Shown piece by piece: positions 51,149 to 58,793 of a stretch of 58,793 nt of DNA (its first letter is position 1; each line of letters begins with the position of its first letter). This DNA comes from Lachnospiraceae bacterium (GTDB lineage: Bacteria; Bacillota; Clostridia; Lachnospirales; Lachnospiraceae), in contig JAFUXG010000001.1 of the NCBI GenBank assembly GCA_017470935.1, positions 1 to 58,793 on the forward strand. Direction: 5' to 3'. Under the pieces are notes generated by a model that saw only the letters and a program-made list of their open reading frames with translations, ran no database searches and had not been told where the DNA came from. Both the position numbers and the translations under genes were made by a program.

Positions 51149-52495
51149 ATGGAAATTATAAATGCAAATAACTATTCCAAAGATAGAGGTGATATCTTTT
51201 TTCAGAAAAACTTTGAAACCATACCAAGTGAAATACTTGAAAAATTCAATTTTAGCCAACAGCCAATAAATAAATATACAATAAACTCTCTAATGAATTT
51301 AACCGCAAGATTAATTTATAATAAAACTCGTAATTACAACACTTATAACTATGACGTACTTTTAGATTCTCTTATTATCATCTTATACAGTATAAAAAAG
51401 AAGTCAGCATATGATAATAAAGATAGTTACATAGACATACTTAACTTGATTAAGCAAGAATTGGAAACAGATAATACAAATTCCATATATGAAAATTATC
51501 GTAATTTTCGAAACTCCAAAAATTGGAGTTTTGATATGTTTAAAATCATTGAAATAAATAAATATGATCCCCAAAATAAAAACAACTCGGAACATAAAAT
51601 CCCACAGAAATATATGCTCCCAGATTTTCTACCAAATTTATATAATGGAATAATAAAAGCAAGAAAGACACATATTGACTACAAAAGAAAAACAGATGCT
51701 TCCTCCCAGCCTAATAGTTTGGTAAAAAAACAATTAATGCATTTAGATTTTTACCATAATACATTATTGCCACTAGCTAAAGATGAAGACATAATTAATA
51801 AAATACTATATTACTATAAATTTGAATATGTATATGGATGTGATTTTTTATATTATATTCTTAAAGACATTAAGTCTTTTGAAGATGAATGTGTAAAAAA
51901 ATTAGTTTATGATAATGACTTTAGAGAAAATTTCAAAATTGTTTTTGAAGAGCCCATTTTAGATAAGAAATATACAGAATACTTTCTAAAAATAAGTAAT
52001 ATGCCAAACATTCTATCCAGGCATAAATACATAGATATAGCAGATATTACAGCTAATAATCCGGATAATTTAATAAATGATATAATACCTCTATATCAAA
52101 ATACTTTATTTACATTATTGAAAAATCACTTAAAAAACGATGATATTATCGAAAAAGAAATATCTAATTTTATTACTAATAGATTATCTAATTTTGACTT
52201 AACAGAAATTATGAATAGCTGTGATCCAACTGATGAAAAATACTGCTTTTCTTGTTATAATAGTTGGTTTTATTTGAAATCAATCATTGACAACTTAGAT
52301 AAATTGACATCGGATAACAATATATATTTATCATATGCCTTTGATGATATAAATGGACTCCAAAAATATACCCGGTATTTTACTAATATAAAGAACAGCT
52401 TTACATTGATTCTAGATGACTACTTTCAACGTCGATATACTAAATCGTGGTGGGACGAAAATATCAATAAGGATTATAAAGATATATTTATATAA
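51149..52495 (+). CDS. 448-aa unknown protein, very AT-rich, divergent from the HerA module
   Basis: Rich in Asn, Lys, Ile, Tyr and Asp, with no signal peptide and no recognised motif; predicted mostly helical ('DVLLDSLIIILYSIKKKSAY', 'FLYYILKDIKSFEDECV'). I favour ATG 51149, nine bases after GGGG; an upstream ATG at 51086 would add 21 residues without a site. Composition is clearly more AT-rich than flanking core genes, which points to recent transfer. Divergent placement against the HerA module suggests shared control or a shared defence role. Confidence 0.5.
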   Translation: MEIINANNYSKDRGDIFFQKNFETIPSEILEKFNFSQQPINKYTINSLMNLTARLIYNKTRNYNTYNYDVLLDSLIIILYSIKKKSAYDNKDSYIDILNLIKQELETDNTNSIYENYRNFRNSKNWSFDMFKIIEINKYDPQNKNNSEHKIPQKYMLPDFLPNLYNGIIKARKTHIDYKRKTDASSQPNSLVKKQLMHLDFYHNTLLPLAKDEDIINKILYYYKFEYVYGCDFLYYILKDIKSFEDECVKKLVYDNDFRENFKIVFEEPILDKKYTEYFLKISNMPNILSRHKYIDIADITANNPDNLINDIIPLYQNTLFTLLKNHLKNDDIIEKEISNFITNRLSNFDLTEIMNSCDPTDEKYCFSCYNSWFYLKSIIDNLDKLTSDNNIYLSYAFDDINGLQKYTRYFTNIKNSFTLILDDYFQRRYTKSWWDENINKDYKDIFI

Positions 52496-52828
52496 CACCA
52501 ATGCCCAAATATTTTACAATTTTTATTCTCATCATAGATAAAAAACAGTGTTTTTAATATCAAACCCCATATAAATCAAAAAAATTTGGGCACATCTGTT
52601 TGTTTACTAATTAATCTTATATCTTCATTACAATCTGGAATGCCGAACAAACTTGTTACTATCCTATTTTCGACATTCCAGACATTATGTGATTCATAGT
52701 GTAATGCATAAGACATAGATTTTTTTGTATTTATTATTGGTTTTATCTTTGCGGCGTATCATCATGGTCGGTCCCTCGCACAATGCACACGTTGCTCCTC
52801 GGTCATCCCGTTCATAAGCACCACCGCC
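52496..52828. other. Gap between the 448-aa gene and DUF5688, with inverted repeats
   Basis: TGCCCAAAT (52502-52510) and ATTTGGGCA (52584-52592) form a perfect 9-bp inverted repeat enclosing a small hairpin AAAAACA/TGTTTTT, a possible terminator for the 448-aa gene. Near 52790, on the minus strand just after DUF5688, a 17-codon frame 'MNGMTEEQRVHCARDRP' exists without a convincing ribosome site; probably not a gene. Confidence 0.4.
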
Positions 52829-53827
52829 CTAATCAGTTTCGCATATGCTGATACTGTCAGTTTCCAGGTCATAATAATATATATCATCACCAAGCAGGTC
52901 TATCACCCCTACGGATGAATCATTAGCATTCTCAAGCAATCCCTTAAGAAAGTCCGCATCAAACGTACCATCGTCAGGAACTAACATGACTTCATGCACA
53001 CTTGATGGGAGTATGAAAACATTACAATGTTCAGCATCCGCAAAATTTCTGATAACGCCATCATATAAAATCACAGCAGCGCCAAAAGCTTTATCAAGAT
53101 TTGTGAAAAGATGCATCCGGGGCATACCTGATTGTAAATTATTTATCTCCTTCAAAACTTCTTCTGATACAAGATTGTCATGTTTACTGATCCCTTCCAG
53201 TACAACATCAAACAACGAGACCCCTTTGCAGGGAAACAACATCATTGTATTGTCAAGAGCTTTTGCATAAAGATCCTCTTTACTTACATTCCATTCGTCA
53301 AACTCCTTATTGGTTATCATTATCGTAGCCAACCCCTTTTTTCCATTACTGACCAGATATCTGAAGGTTATAGCCAGATCCAGATACTCAATATAGGGAC
53401 ACCCTTTTAACAGCTCTTTATTCAGCTCTTTATTGATCAGCCGAACAATTATCCTGTCTTTTATCTCATCATAATCATTAAGTCTTTTACACTGCAGGTC
53501 ATCTGTATCAGCTCTTTCATTCCTGTAATGGAATACCATCTCAGTCATGATGAAATCCAGCGGCTTGCCCATTAAATACCTATCATAGTAAGGTTTCAGA
53601 TAAATATTCGGGCTGAGCTTTTCACCCTTTTTATAGATAGATAAAGCGTCTAATTTTATTCCATTATTCTTCGTTATCTGATTTATTGCCACTTCGCAGG
53701 ACTTGATCCTTTCTATCTCGTCATTGTCAACAGACCCTTTTAGGCTTACCTGCTCTGACATCATCACATCAGCATATACCCCGGCAATGTTATCCATTAT
53801 ATATTCCTTGAATTCGTTATAATGCAT
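52829..53827 (-). CDS. DUF5688 family protein
   Basis: 332 aa with the pattern I associate with DUF5688, a family common on Lachnospiraceae mobile elements: N-terminal 'YNEFKEYIMDNI', central 'DRIIVRLINKELNKELLKGC', 'VFILPSSVHEVMLVPDDG' near the C terminus. Cytoplasmic, function unknown. ATG 53827 follows AAAGGAG by nine bases; an earlier in-frame start overlaps it. Confidence 0.7.
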   Translation of the reverse strand: MHYNEFKEYIMDNIAGVYADVMMSEQVSLKGSVDNDEIERIKSCEVAINQITKNNGIKLDALSIYKKGEKLSPNIYLKPYYDRYLMGKPLDFIMTEMVFHYRNERADTDDLQCKRLNDYDEIKDRIIVRLINKELNKELLKGCPYIEYLDLAITFRYLVSNGKKGLATIMITNKEFDEWNVSKEDLYAKALDNTMMLFPCKGVSLFDVVLEGISKHDNLVSEEVLKEINNLQSGMPRMHLFTNLDKAFGAAVILYDGVIRNFADAEHCNVFILPSSVHEVMLVPDDGTFDADFLKGLLENANDSSVGVIDLLGDDIYYYDLETDSISICETD

Positions 53828-53886
53828 TGTGCATAACTCCTTTCTTTCCATGACTGCATAAACAGCACTATTCTTATATTATCAAT

Positions 53887-54726
53887 TCAGGCAGCAGTCT
53901 TTCCTCTGCCTGCTTTTGATTCAGTTACGCCAAGAGCCGACATTACTTTCTGATATGTAAGCGGTGACATTACTTTGATATCCTTGAGCTCATAACGGTC
54001 CTTGACCTGCTTCTGTGTCACACCTGTACGTTTAAGCTCCTCTTTTAGCCTGTTCATCTGTTCCAGGCTCAAAGCCCTGCTGTCATCATCAGGTATCTTC
54101 CCTTGAGCCGCCACACCGTTTTCCTTATCAGCACCATTTTCGGTCTCGGGCTCTTTACCTGCAGGATTCTCTGTATTCTTATCTGTTACAGCATATTTAT
54201 TCTTTAACATCCATGAAAACACTTCCTGCCCTGCTTCATTAACGATCAGCAGGCTCTCTATCTCACGTTCACCATTATATGTGATCTTACGGACATAGAA
54301 CTTATTGCTGCAATAGAACTTATCTCCCCTCTTATCTATCCTTATGGGAGCATGGATAGCTGATACCCATATGAACGGTGCTGAATACAGCTCCCTGCCG
54401 ATACCTATGTTAAAGCATGCCCTCTTGAATGAATCGGATGCCTGGGACTTCTCCTGTTCAGCCATGCCGCTTGTTCCCACATCCTGTTTTGATACCCATT
54501 CACCTGTCTCATTGTTCTTGACAGATACAATACAGTAGAGGTTGCCATCTATACATTCATGCCGCCTCTGCCACCCATAAATACCAAATACTTCATCAAG
54601 TATCTTCTGGTCTACACGGGCATCCTTGTATAACAACAGGCTTAGCCCATGCTCTTTTATTGCTGCCACCCGGCATTCTATTTCATTAGGCTTAAGCAGC
54701 CTGATCGTTTTTTTCGCTTCTGCCAT
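53887..54726 (-). CDS. Rad52/Sak-like single-strand annealing protein (predicted)
   Basis: 279 aa. The N-terminal half (1-165) has 'IYGWQRRHECIDGNLYCIVS', 'KQDVGTSGMAEQEKSQASDS' and 'SFKRACFNIGIGRELYSAPF', matching the Rad52-like pattern of a Gly-rich turn, an Ala/Ser-Lys-Arg helix and a Gly-rich end. The C-terminal half is a Lys/Glu linker plus a small helical domain ('LKRTGVTQKQVKDRYELKDI'). It would anneal complementary strands, working with the adjacent exonuclease. Its ATG overlaps the YqaJ gene by 35 bp and has AAAGGAG nine bases upstream. Confidence 0.65.
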   Translation of the reverse strand: MAEAKKTIRLLKPNEIECRVAAIKEHGLSLLLYKDARVDQKILDEVFGIYGWQRRHECIDGNLYCIVSVKNNETGEWVSKQDVGTSGMAEQEKSQASDSFKRACFNIGIGRELYSAPFIWVSAIHAPIRIDKRGDKFYCSNKFYVRKITYNGEREIESLLIVNEAGQEVFSWMLKNKYAVTDKNTENPAGKEPETENGADKENGVAAQGKIPDDDSRALSLEQMNRLKEELKRTGVTQKQVKDRYELKDIKVMSPLTYQKVMSALGVTESKAGRGKTAA

Positions 54727-55699
54727 TATCTCCATCTCCTTTCCCTTTATCATAGTTCTTATCTTCCAATTCCTTTACTTCAAACCGCCTTGTCACTGAT
54801 ACACTTGAATACTTATCATAAATATCAGGGCGCTCTTTTTTCAGTTTTGAGCTGTTGATGCGGCGGCTCTCAACAGTTTTCCAGGAAATCTTATGATAAC
54901 CTGTCCTTGCTGTTTCAACCGTTCCCATAGCAAGCTTTATCTGCTGTTCAATCTTCTCCTTTTCTTCAGCCAGGCTATCTATCTGCCCAATAAGCTCTGC
55001 CCTTTTGAACAGCATTTCCTGAAGCTCCTCCGAAAGCTCCAGCACAGTGTCATTTGCACTGTATTTGAAATGCTCATTTAATGCTTTTGTATAAGCCGCT
55101 GTACCATCGGGATCAGGCAGCACCCTCTTTGACACATTCTCAGACCAGAACTTTCTCTCAATATCTATCAGCCTGCTGATGACCTCTCCATCCCATTCAA
55201 TCCGGTAATATACAAAAGCCCTGCCCATGATAAGAGCCGCAATATACCATATACGCTTACCTGTCACAGCCATATAATGATAACATTGCATCAGATAATG
55301 CAAGGGGATCTTCCCATCCTTCCAGTTACTTTCCCCATAAGCATTGACGGTCTTGCATTCAAGACCGGCATCTTCTCCAACGATCAGGCGGTCAACATCA
55401 GCGATCATAAAAGGATGCTCCACGCTCTGGAACATATAATTTGATTTCCGTACCTTTAACCCTGTTGCCTCCGAAAACCTTTTAGCCACATATTCCTCAA
55501 GGTCATGACCGACCCTTACGGCTTCCTTCTCGTCTTCCTCTTCCGGCAGTTCTTCGGTCTTATTCTTATATACATCTAGCGGGCTCATGTATGGGTTGAC
55601 TCCACACACAGCACCAGCCTCAGAGCCTCCAATACCGCCCTGTCTTAGTATCCTCCACTCGTCTTTATATAATCCTGCTGTTGAAATCTTTGTAAACAT
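54692..55699 (-). CDS. YqaJ-type viral recombinase / exonuclease
   Basis: 335 aa. Lambda-exonuclease-like fold: 'GIGGSEAGAVCGVNPYMSPL', 'AVRVGHDLEEYVAKRF', catalytic 'MIADVDRLI' (Asp) and 'AGLECKTVNAY' (Glu-x-Lys). It degrades one strand from DNA ends. A coiled coil follows at about 245-275. Paired with the annealing protein it forms a two-component recombination system like lambda Exo/Bet, typical of phages and ICEs. GGAGG precedes ATG. Confidence 0.85.
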   Translation of the reverse strand: MFTKISTAGLYKDEWRILRQGGIGGSEAGAVCGVNPYMSPLDVYKNKTEELPEEEDEKEAVRVGHDLEEYVAKRFSEATGLKVRKSNYMFQSVEHPFMIADVDRLIVGEDAGLECKTVNAYGESNWKDGKIPLHYLMQCYHYMAVTGKRIWYIAALIMGRAFVYYRIEWDGEVISRLIDIERKFWSENVSKRVLPDPDGTAAYTKALNEHFKYSANDTVLELSEELQEMLFKRAELIGQIDSLAEEKEKIEQQIKLAMGTVETARTGYHKISWKTVESRRINSSKLKKERPDIYDKYSSVSVTRRFEVKELEDKNYDKGKGDGDNGRSEKNDQAA

Positions 55700-55726
55700 C
55701 TCTTTTCCTCCATAAAATAAAAATCT

Positions 55727-55756
55727 GCCCGCCTGACCACTTAAGGTCAGACGGAC
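55727..55756 (-). terminator. Hairpin terminator/attenuator upstream of the YqaJ gene
   Basis: 12-bp stem with G-T pairs (GTCCGTCTGACC / GGTCAGGCGGGC on the minus strand), followed by ATTTTTATTTT. It lies in the 84 bp between the 102-aa gene and the YqaJ start and so separates DUF932 transcription from recombination genes, or attenuates it. Confidence 0.75.
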
Positions 55757-55783
55757 ACTTGAAATATTATTATCTTAAATTTC

Positions 55784-56092
55784 TTAGCTGGTCATCTCAT
55801 TTATCATACGGTCAACAAAAGCCTCAAACTCATCCATTCTGGAGTCTTCCACATCCAGCCATTCATCATACAGGAACCTTAACAGATTAGGCATCCTTAT
55901 CATCACCCTAAGTTCTTTGGGCTTTAACATCCTGCTCTTTTCAAGCAGAACTTCCTCAAGGCTGATCATCGTGTCTATGAGATAAGCATTTTTATACACA
56001 TCCTTTGGCTCTTTGCCCATAAGCCTATTTTTGAACTCTTCAAGCTCCACATTGATCTTAAGGCAGAACAGCTTTATCAGCCTGTCTCTCAT
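55784..56092 (-). CDS. 102-aa helical protein, function unknown
   Basis: Charged, probably all-helical ('RDRLIKLFCLKINVELEEFK', 'DEFEAFVDRMINEM'). No motif recognised. GAGGGGG precedes ATG. It lies 17 bp downstream of the DUF932 gene and is likely co-transcribed. Confidence 0.55.
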   Translation of the reverse strand: MRDRLIKLFCLKINVELEEFKNRLMGKEPKDVYKNAYLIDTMISLEEVLLEKSRMLKPKELRVMIRMPNLLRFLYDEWLDVEDSRMDEFEAFVDRMINEMTS

Positions 56093-56109
56093 AATGATCC
56101 CCCTCTTCC

Positions 56110-57042
56110 TTATGCTGCCGAAAGCATCTTATAAGCCTTGTCGACCAGCGGATTGCCGTCAACAGTCTTTGCAAAAACCTGCTCCTTATAATTAGCCGAC
56201 TGCCTTATGGGCTTTGCATGAGTGGCAAAGTCTGACACGGCATTTATAAAGCGGTAGGCATTGTTGCCAACATCTTTAAGATCCGGTGCATCAAAATATC
56301 TCACCTTCATATCCTCACGCAGTCTGTTGATGTTCTTGGCCTGCGTTTGTGTCGCATTATCCTCAAGAGGTATGAGCATGTTGATATACTCCATTACCTG
56401 CTTATCTGTAAGCCTCTTCTTTCGCAGCACCTCAAATTCTTTGCCTAGCTCTTCCATATACCTGTCTGCCATAAGCAGGGTATTCTTAGCCTCCTCCAGC
56501 TTATACTTGATATCACCCGTATGCATGGTTGACCATGACCTCTTTGCTGTTGCAAGTGCAAGGTTAAGGGTATTATTGCAGACAACCCTTATTGGCGTGA
56601 TTGCAACCTTGATAGCCCCAGAGCCGTCATGACAGTTGGAGAACACAAGATAGGGGCTTATCTTCTCACCTGCGATAATATACTCATGCGGCAGGTGTGC
56701 CAACAGCCATACCTTTCTCCCGCCCATAAGTGAGCCTGCCGTTTCATAACGGACACCGCCGCCAAGCAGTTCGTCAGTGAACGCAAACGCCTCGTCATTC
56801 TGAATGACTTTGTATCTGTCTGTAACCACCCCAAGAACTTTCTCGTCACGGTCACGTACATTAGCCTTAAAGCCCTCGACCAGATTACCGCTGTCTGTAT
56901 AGATGTCCTCCTGTTCAACTCTCCAATCAAGCCCAGCCAGCATTAAGGCATCCTTAGATCTAGGTGCATCAAGCACCTTAACTCCCAGCCCATGCCAGGG
57001 AGTTTCCCTTGTATAAAACATCGTTTCTACATTTGCTGCCAT
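56110..57042 (-). CDS. DUF932 phage/plasmid-related protein
   Basis: 310 aa. 'ETMFYTRETPWHGLGVKV' near the start, 'VTDRYKVIQNDEAFAFTDEL' and 'CNNTLNLALATAKRSWSTMH' are the hallmarks of the DUF932/TIGR03299 phage-plasmid family. Function not established, often beside recombination genes on ICEs. ATG 57042 follows AGGAGG by nine bases; an ATG three codons earlier abuts that site. Confidence 0.88.
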   Translation of the reverse strand: MAANVETMFYTRETPWHGLGVKVLDAPRSKDALMLAGLDWRVEQEDIYTDSGNLVEGFKANVRDRDEKVLGVVTDRYKVIQNDEAFAFTDELLGGGVRYETAGSLMGGRKVWLLAHLPHEYIIAGEKISPYLVFSNCHDGSGAIKVAITPIRVVCNNTLNLALATAKRSWSTMHTGDIKYKLEEAKNTLLMADRYMEELGKEFEVLRKKRLTDKQVMEYINMLIPLEDNATQTQAKNINRLREDMKVRYFDAPDLKDVGNNAYRFINAVSDFATHAKPIRQSANYKEQVFAKTVDGNPLVDKAYKMLSAA

Positions 57043-57272
57043 TGTCTTCATCCTCCTTTTATATTATATTTTCTGACAACATAAATGGAGATGCGAACTA
57101 ATCGCATCCCCAATATTAAATGGTTATTATACATTGCTATATTATGCAAATGAAGATTATCACTTTGACAGTTTTCTATGTCTCTATGTTCCTAGAGGGT
57201 GCGTCACCCTGAGCGTCATTAATATAATATACAACCCCAACAGCTGAACTTATCAATATATGCAAAAAATAA

Positions 57273-57300
57273 CAGGTTCCCCATATCTTGCGAGAACCTG
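57273..57300 (-). terminator. Terminator downstream of the Fn3-like remnant
   Basis: 7-bp arms CAGGTTC / GAACCTG with a 14-nt loop, followed on the minus strand by TTATTTTTT. Confidence 0.75.
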
Positions 57301-57312
57301 CTATCTTATATA

Positions 57313-57543
57313 TCACTTTGTTTTTACCTTAGCAACGCTGCTGTACTTTGTATAAATATACTTATCGTTGATCACCTTATATCCCCTGACCTTGATATAA
57401 TATGTCTTCTTTAGCTTTAAGCCTTTTTTCAGGACAGCTTTTACATCAGCCACATCCGATACCTGCTTATAGCCTTTATTCTTCTTTGTTGACATATATA
57501 CCTTATATCCGTCTACCTCTGCATCTTCAGGTTTCTGCTCGTG
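57313..57543 (-). pseudogene. C-terminal remnant of a secreted Fn3-like repeat protein
   Basis: The frame reads 'EQKPEDAEVDGYKVYMSTKK', then 'LKLKKTYYIKVRGYK' and 'YTKYSSVAKVKTK' and a stop, the last strands of a fibronectin type III-like domain as seen at the end of Clostridial surface proteins. Upstream the frame is closed at once by TGA (57546-57544). The rest of the gene is missing; a large serine recombinase begins 113 bp away. An element probably inserted into this gene. Confidence 0.65.
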
Positions 57544-57586
57544 TCAAGTTAAAAACAAAAAAAATTGAAATTTTTTGCAAAACAAA

Positions 57587-57607
57587 AGGCTCCCACTTTG
57601 GAAGCCT
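57587..57607 (-). terminator. Terminator of the serine recombinase gene
   Basis: Stem AGGCTTCC / GGGAGCCT with a 5-nt loop and one mismatch, then TTTTGTTTT on the minus strand, about 50 bp after the recombinase stop. Confidence 0.7.
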
Positions 57608-57656
57608 CCTGCTTGTTACTGTCTTTCATATCTCTATGCTTAAAGACTGACTGAAA

Positions 57657-58793
57657 TCACATCTCCGAAAAGAGATCATCCATGTTCCAAACAATCTCAA
57701 TCCTGTCCTCTGCATACACATTTACCTGCTGTATGATGCACCTGAGTCTGTCCTTGTCAAATTCTTCCAGACCGGCGACCATATCCAGCCATTCCTCCTG
57801 TTCTTCCGTACATCTTTCTTTCTGTGCGGCAAGTTCCTCCGTCTTTTCGGCAATTTGTTCTTCTATATCGGAAATCTTCTGTTTGAGGACCTTGTTCTGC
57901 CCTGCCATGACTTCCCTTGTCAGATTGCCCTTTGTATAGGAATCATAAATCTCAAATTTCTCTTTGCTGTATCTGCCAAGCTGTTTCCTCAAAACTTCAA
58001 TCTGGCTTTCAAGGCTTTCATCCCCCTGGCTGTTTTCTTTTTTCATCCGCAGGTCTTTCAGCATACTTTCTGCCATCGCCTTTGCACACGCAAGGATATT
58101 TTCTTCAAGCTCCCCGGCTTTTAGTCTGACATGTCTTAATATGCACCGATAGGATCTTCCATCATTGTATCGGCGTAATGCTTTGCCACAATGACCGCAT
58201 ACGATGAAGCCCCTTTGCCATGCCCCTAACGGTTTCCGCCTTTTGTATTCCTTCCGTCCGATTGCTTTATGTGCTGCCTGGAACAGTTCTAAAGATACCA
58301 GAGGCTCATGGCAGTTCTCCACCACTACCCAGTCCTCCCTGTCCTTCTCAACAACCTTATGTCCCGTATCCATGTTATCCTCGGATTTGTTGTTGATCAC
58401 TTTTCCAAGATATGCCTCATTATAAAGCACATCCAATACACTTGTGGGACTCCACATCCTTCTGCCAAAATCCCTGCAATGGTTACGGACGATCCCTTTC
58501 TTATCATAATATTCCAGGATACTGTCCTGCCCGGCACCGTTGAGGGCATTTGAGATCTCTGTGTATTTCTTTCCGTCTGCCGCCATCTCAAAGATCATTT
58601 TTACCACCGGTGCCGCCTCCGGATCAGGCTCCAGCCTGTGTTTGTCCTCCGCCGACTTCCGGTAGCCATACGGGGCAAAGGAAGCGATATACTTCCCCTG
58701 CTTTGCAAGCACCAGCTTTGCAGACCGCACCTTTCTTGAGGCATCCTTGCAGTACATGGCATTGACAAGGTTCTTTAAGGCAACGCCCATTCC
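57657..58793 (-). CDS. Large serine recombinase, N-terminal part beyond window
   Basis: At least 377 codons, open to the window edge, so the catalytic resolvase domain with the Ser lies outside. Visible: the recombinase domain ('FAPYGYRKSAEDKHRLEPDP', 'WSPTSVLDVLYNEAYLGKVI'), a zinc ribbon with 'IVCGHCGKALRR' and 'YRCILRHVRL' (one expected Cys is unclear), and a C-terminal coiled coil (about 250-340). Typical of TndX/CcrA-like enzymes of ICEs and phages. Its 3' end lies close to a severed Fn3-like gene, consistent with the element boundary being near 57545. Confidence 0.9.
   Translation of the reverse strand, partial: GMGVALKNLVNAMYCKDASRKVRSAKLVLAKQGKYIASFAPYGYRKSAEDKHRLEPDPEAAPVVKMIFEMAADGKKYTEISNALNGAGQDSILEYYDKKGIVRNHCRDFGRRMWSPTSVLDVLYNEAYLGKVINNKSEDNMDTGHKVVEKDREDWVVVENCHEPLVSLELFQAAHKAIGRKEYKRRKPLGAWQRGFIVCGHCGKALRRYNDGRSYRCILRHVRLKAGELEENILACAKAMAESMLKDLRMKKENSQGDESLESQIEVLRKQLGRYSKEKFEIYDSYTKGNLTREVMAGQNKVLKQKISDIEEQIAEKTEELAAQKERCTEEQEEWLDMVAGLEEFDKDRLRCIIQQVNVYAEDRIEIVWNMDDLFSEM

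Overview
The window looks like chromosome from a low-GC anaerobic Firmicute, most likely family Lachnospiraceae. This is inferred from the gene mix: an [FeFe]-hydrogenase-like sensor, a FucO-type iron alcohol dehydrogenase, an AAA-ATPase-like/PD-(D/E)XK protein, DUF5688, DUF3737, a PadR/HAAS/DUF4097 operon, and strong AGGAGG ribosome sites throughout. Species cannot be named from sequence alone.

Layout. (1) 0-9 kb, accessory: a GH24 lysozyme with an SH3 tail, a clostripain-family peptidase, an orphan tyrosine recombinase, and a three-gene operon running C58 (YopT-like) cysteine protease, 175-aa protein, 1066-aa protein with coiled coils and a long apolar Gly/Ala-rich segment. Gene debris follows at 8.8-9.0 kb. 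(2) 9-11.5 kb: esterase and glycerate kinase. (3) 11.5-17.9 kb, a toxin-antitoxin and growth-control cluster: HipBA, a class II Fic protein with its own operator, an orphan XRE antitoxin-like regulator, two unknown proteins, and three compact loci that look like type I toxin-antitoxin modules. Each encodes a tiny hydrophobic peptide opposed by a convergent antisense promoter. Two are 392-393 bp copies of one another, the third is unrelated in sequence but built alike, and a fourth is decayed. (4) 18-46 kb, mostly core: PadR envelope operon, an [FeFe]-hydrogenase/MCP/receiver fusion, PfkA, MalY, an EF-G paralogue, a GGDEF/EAL protein next to a solute-binding lipoprotein, an NSS transporter, a WYL regulator, a MoxR/DUF58/transglutaminase operon, FucO, a cytidylate-kinase-like protein and DUF1015. 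(5) 46.75 kb to the end: tRNA-Gly(CCC) with a tyrosine integrase beside it, then an integrated element. Its AT-rich cargo at 48.3-52.5 kb comprises a HerA/FtsK-type ATPase, a gene broken or slipped at an A8 tract, a third unknown gene and a divergent unknown gene. After that come DUF5688, a Rad52-like annealing protein with a YqaJ exonuclease, and DUF932. Finally a large serine recombinase abuts the severed end of an Fn3-like gene.

Best candidates for undescribed biology: the trio of antisense-regulated peptide loci, whose toxin mRNAs have 5' ends complementary to their own 3' ends; the C58-protease operon; the HerA-centred cargo module with its apparent frameshift; and the hydrogenase-chemotaxis-receiver fusion. 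Everything rests on reading the sequence and remembered family motifs. No searches, alignments or structure predictions were run.
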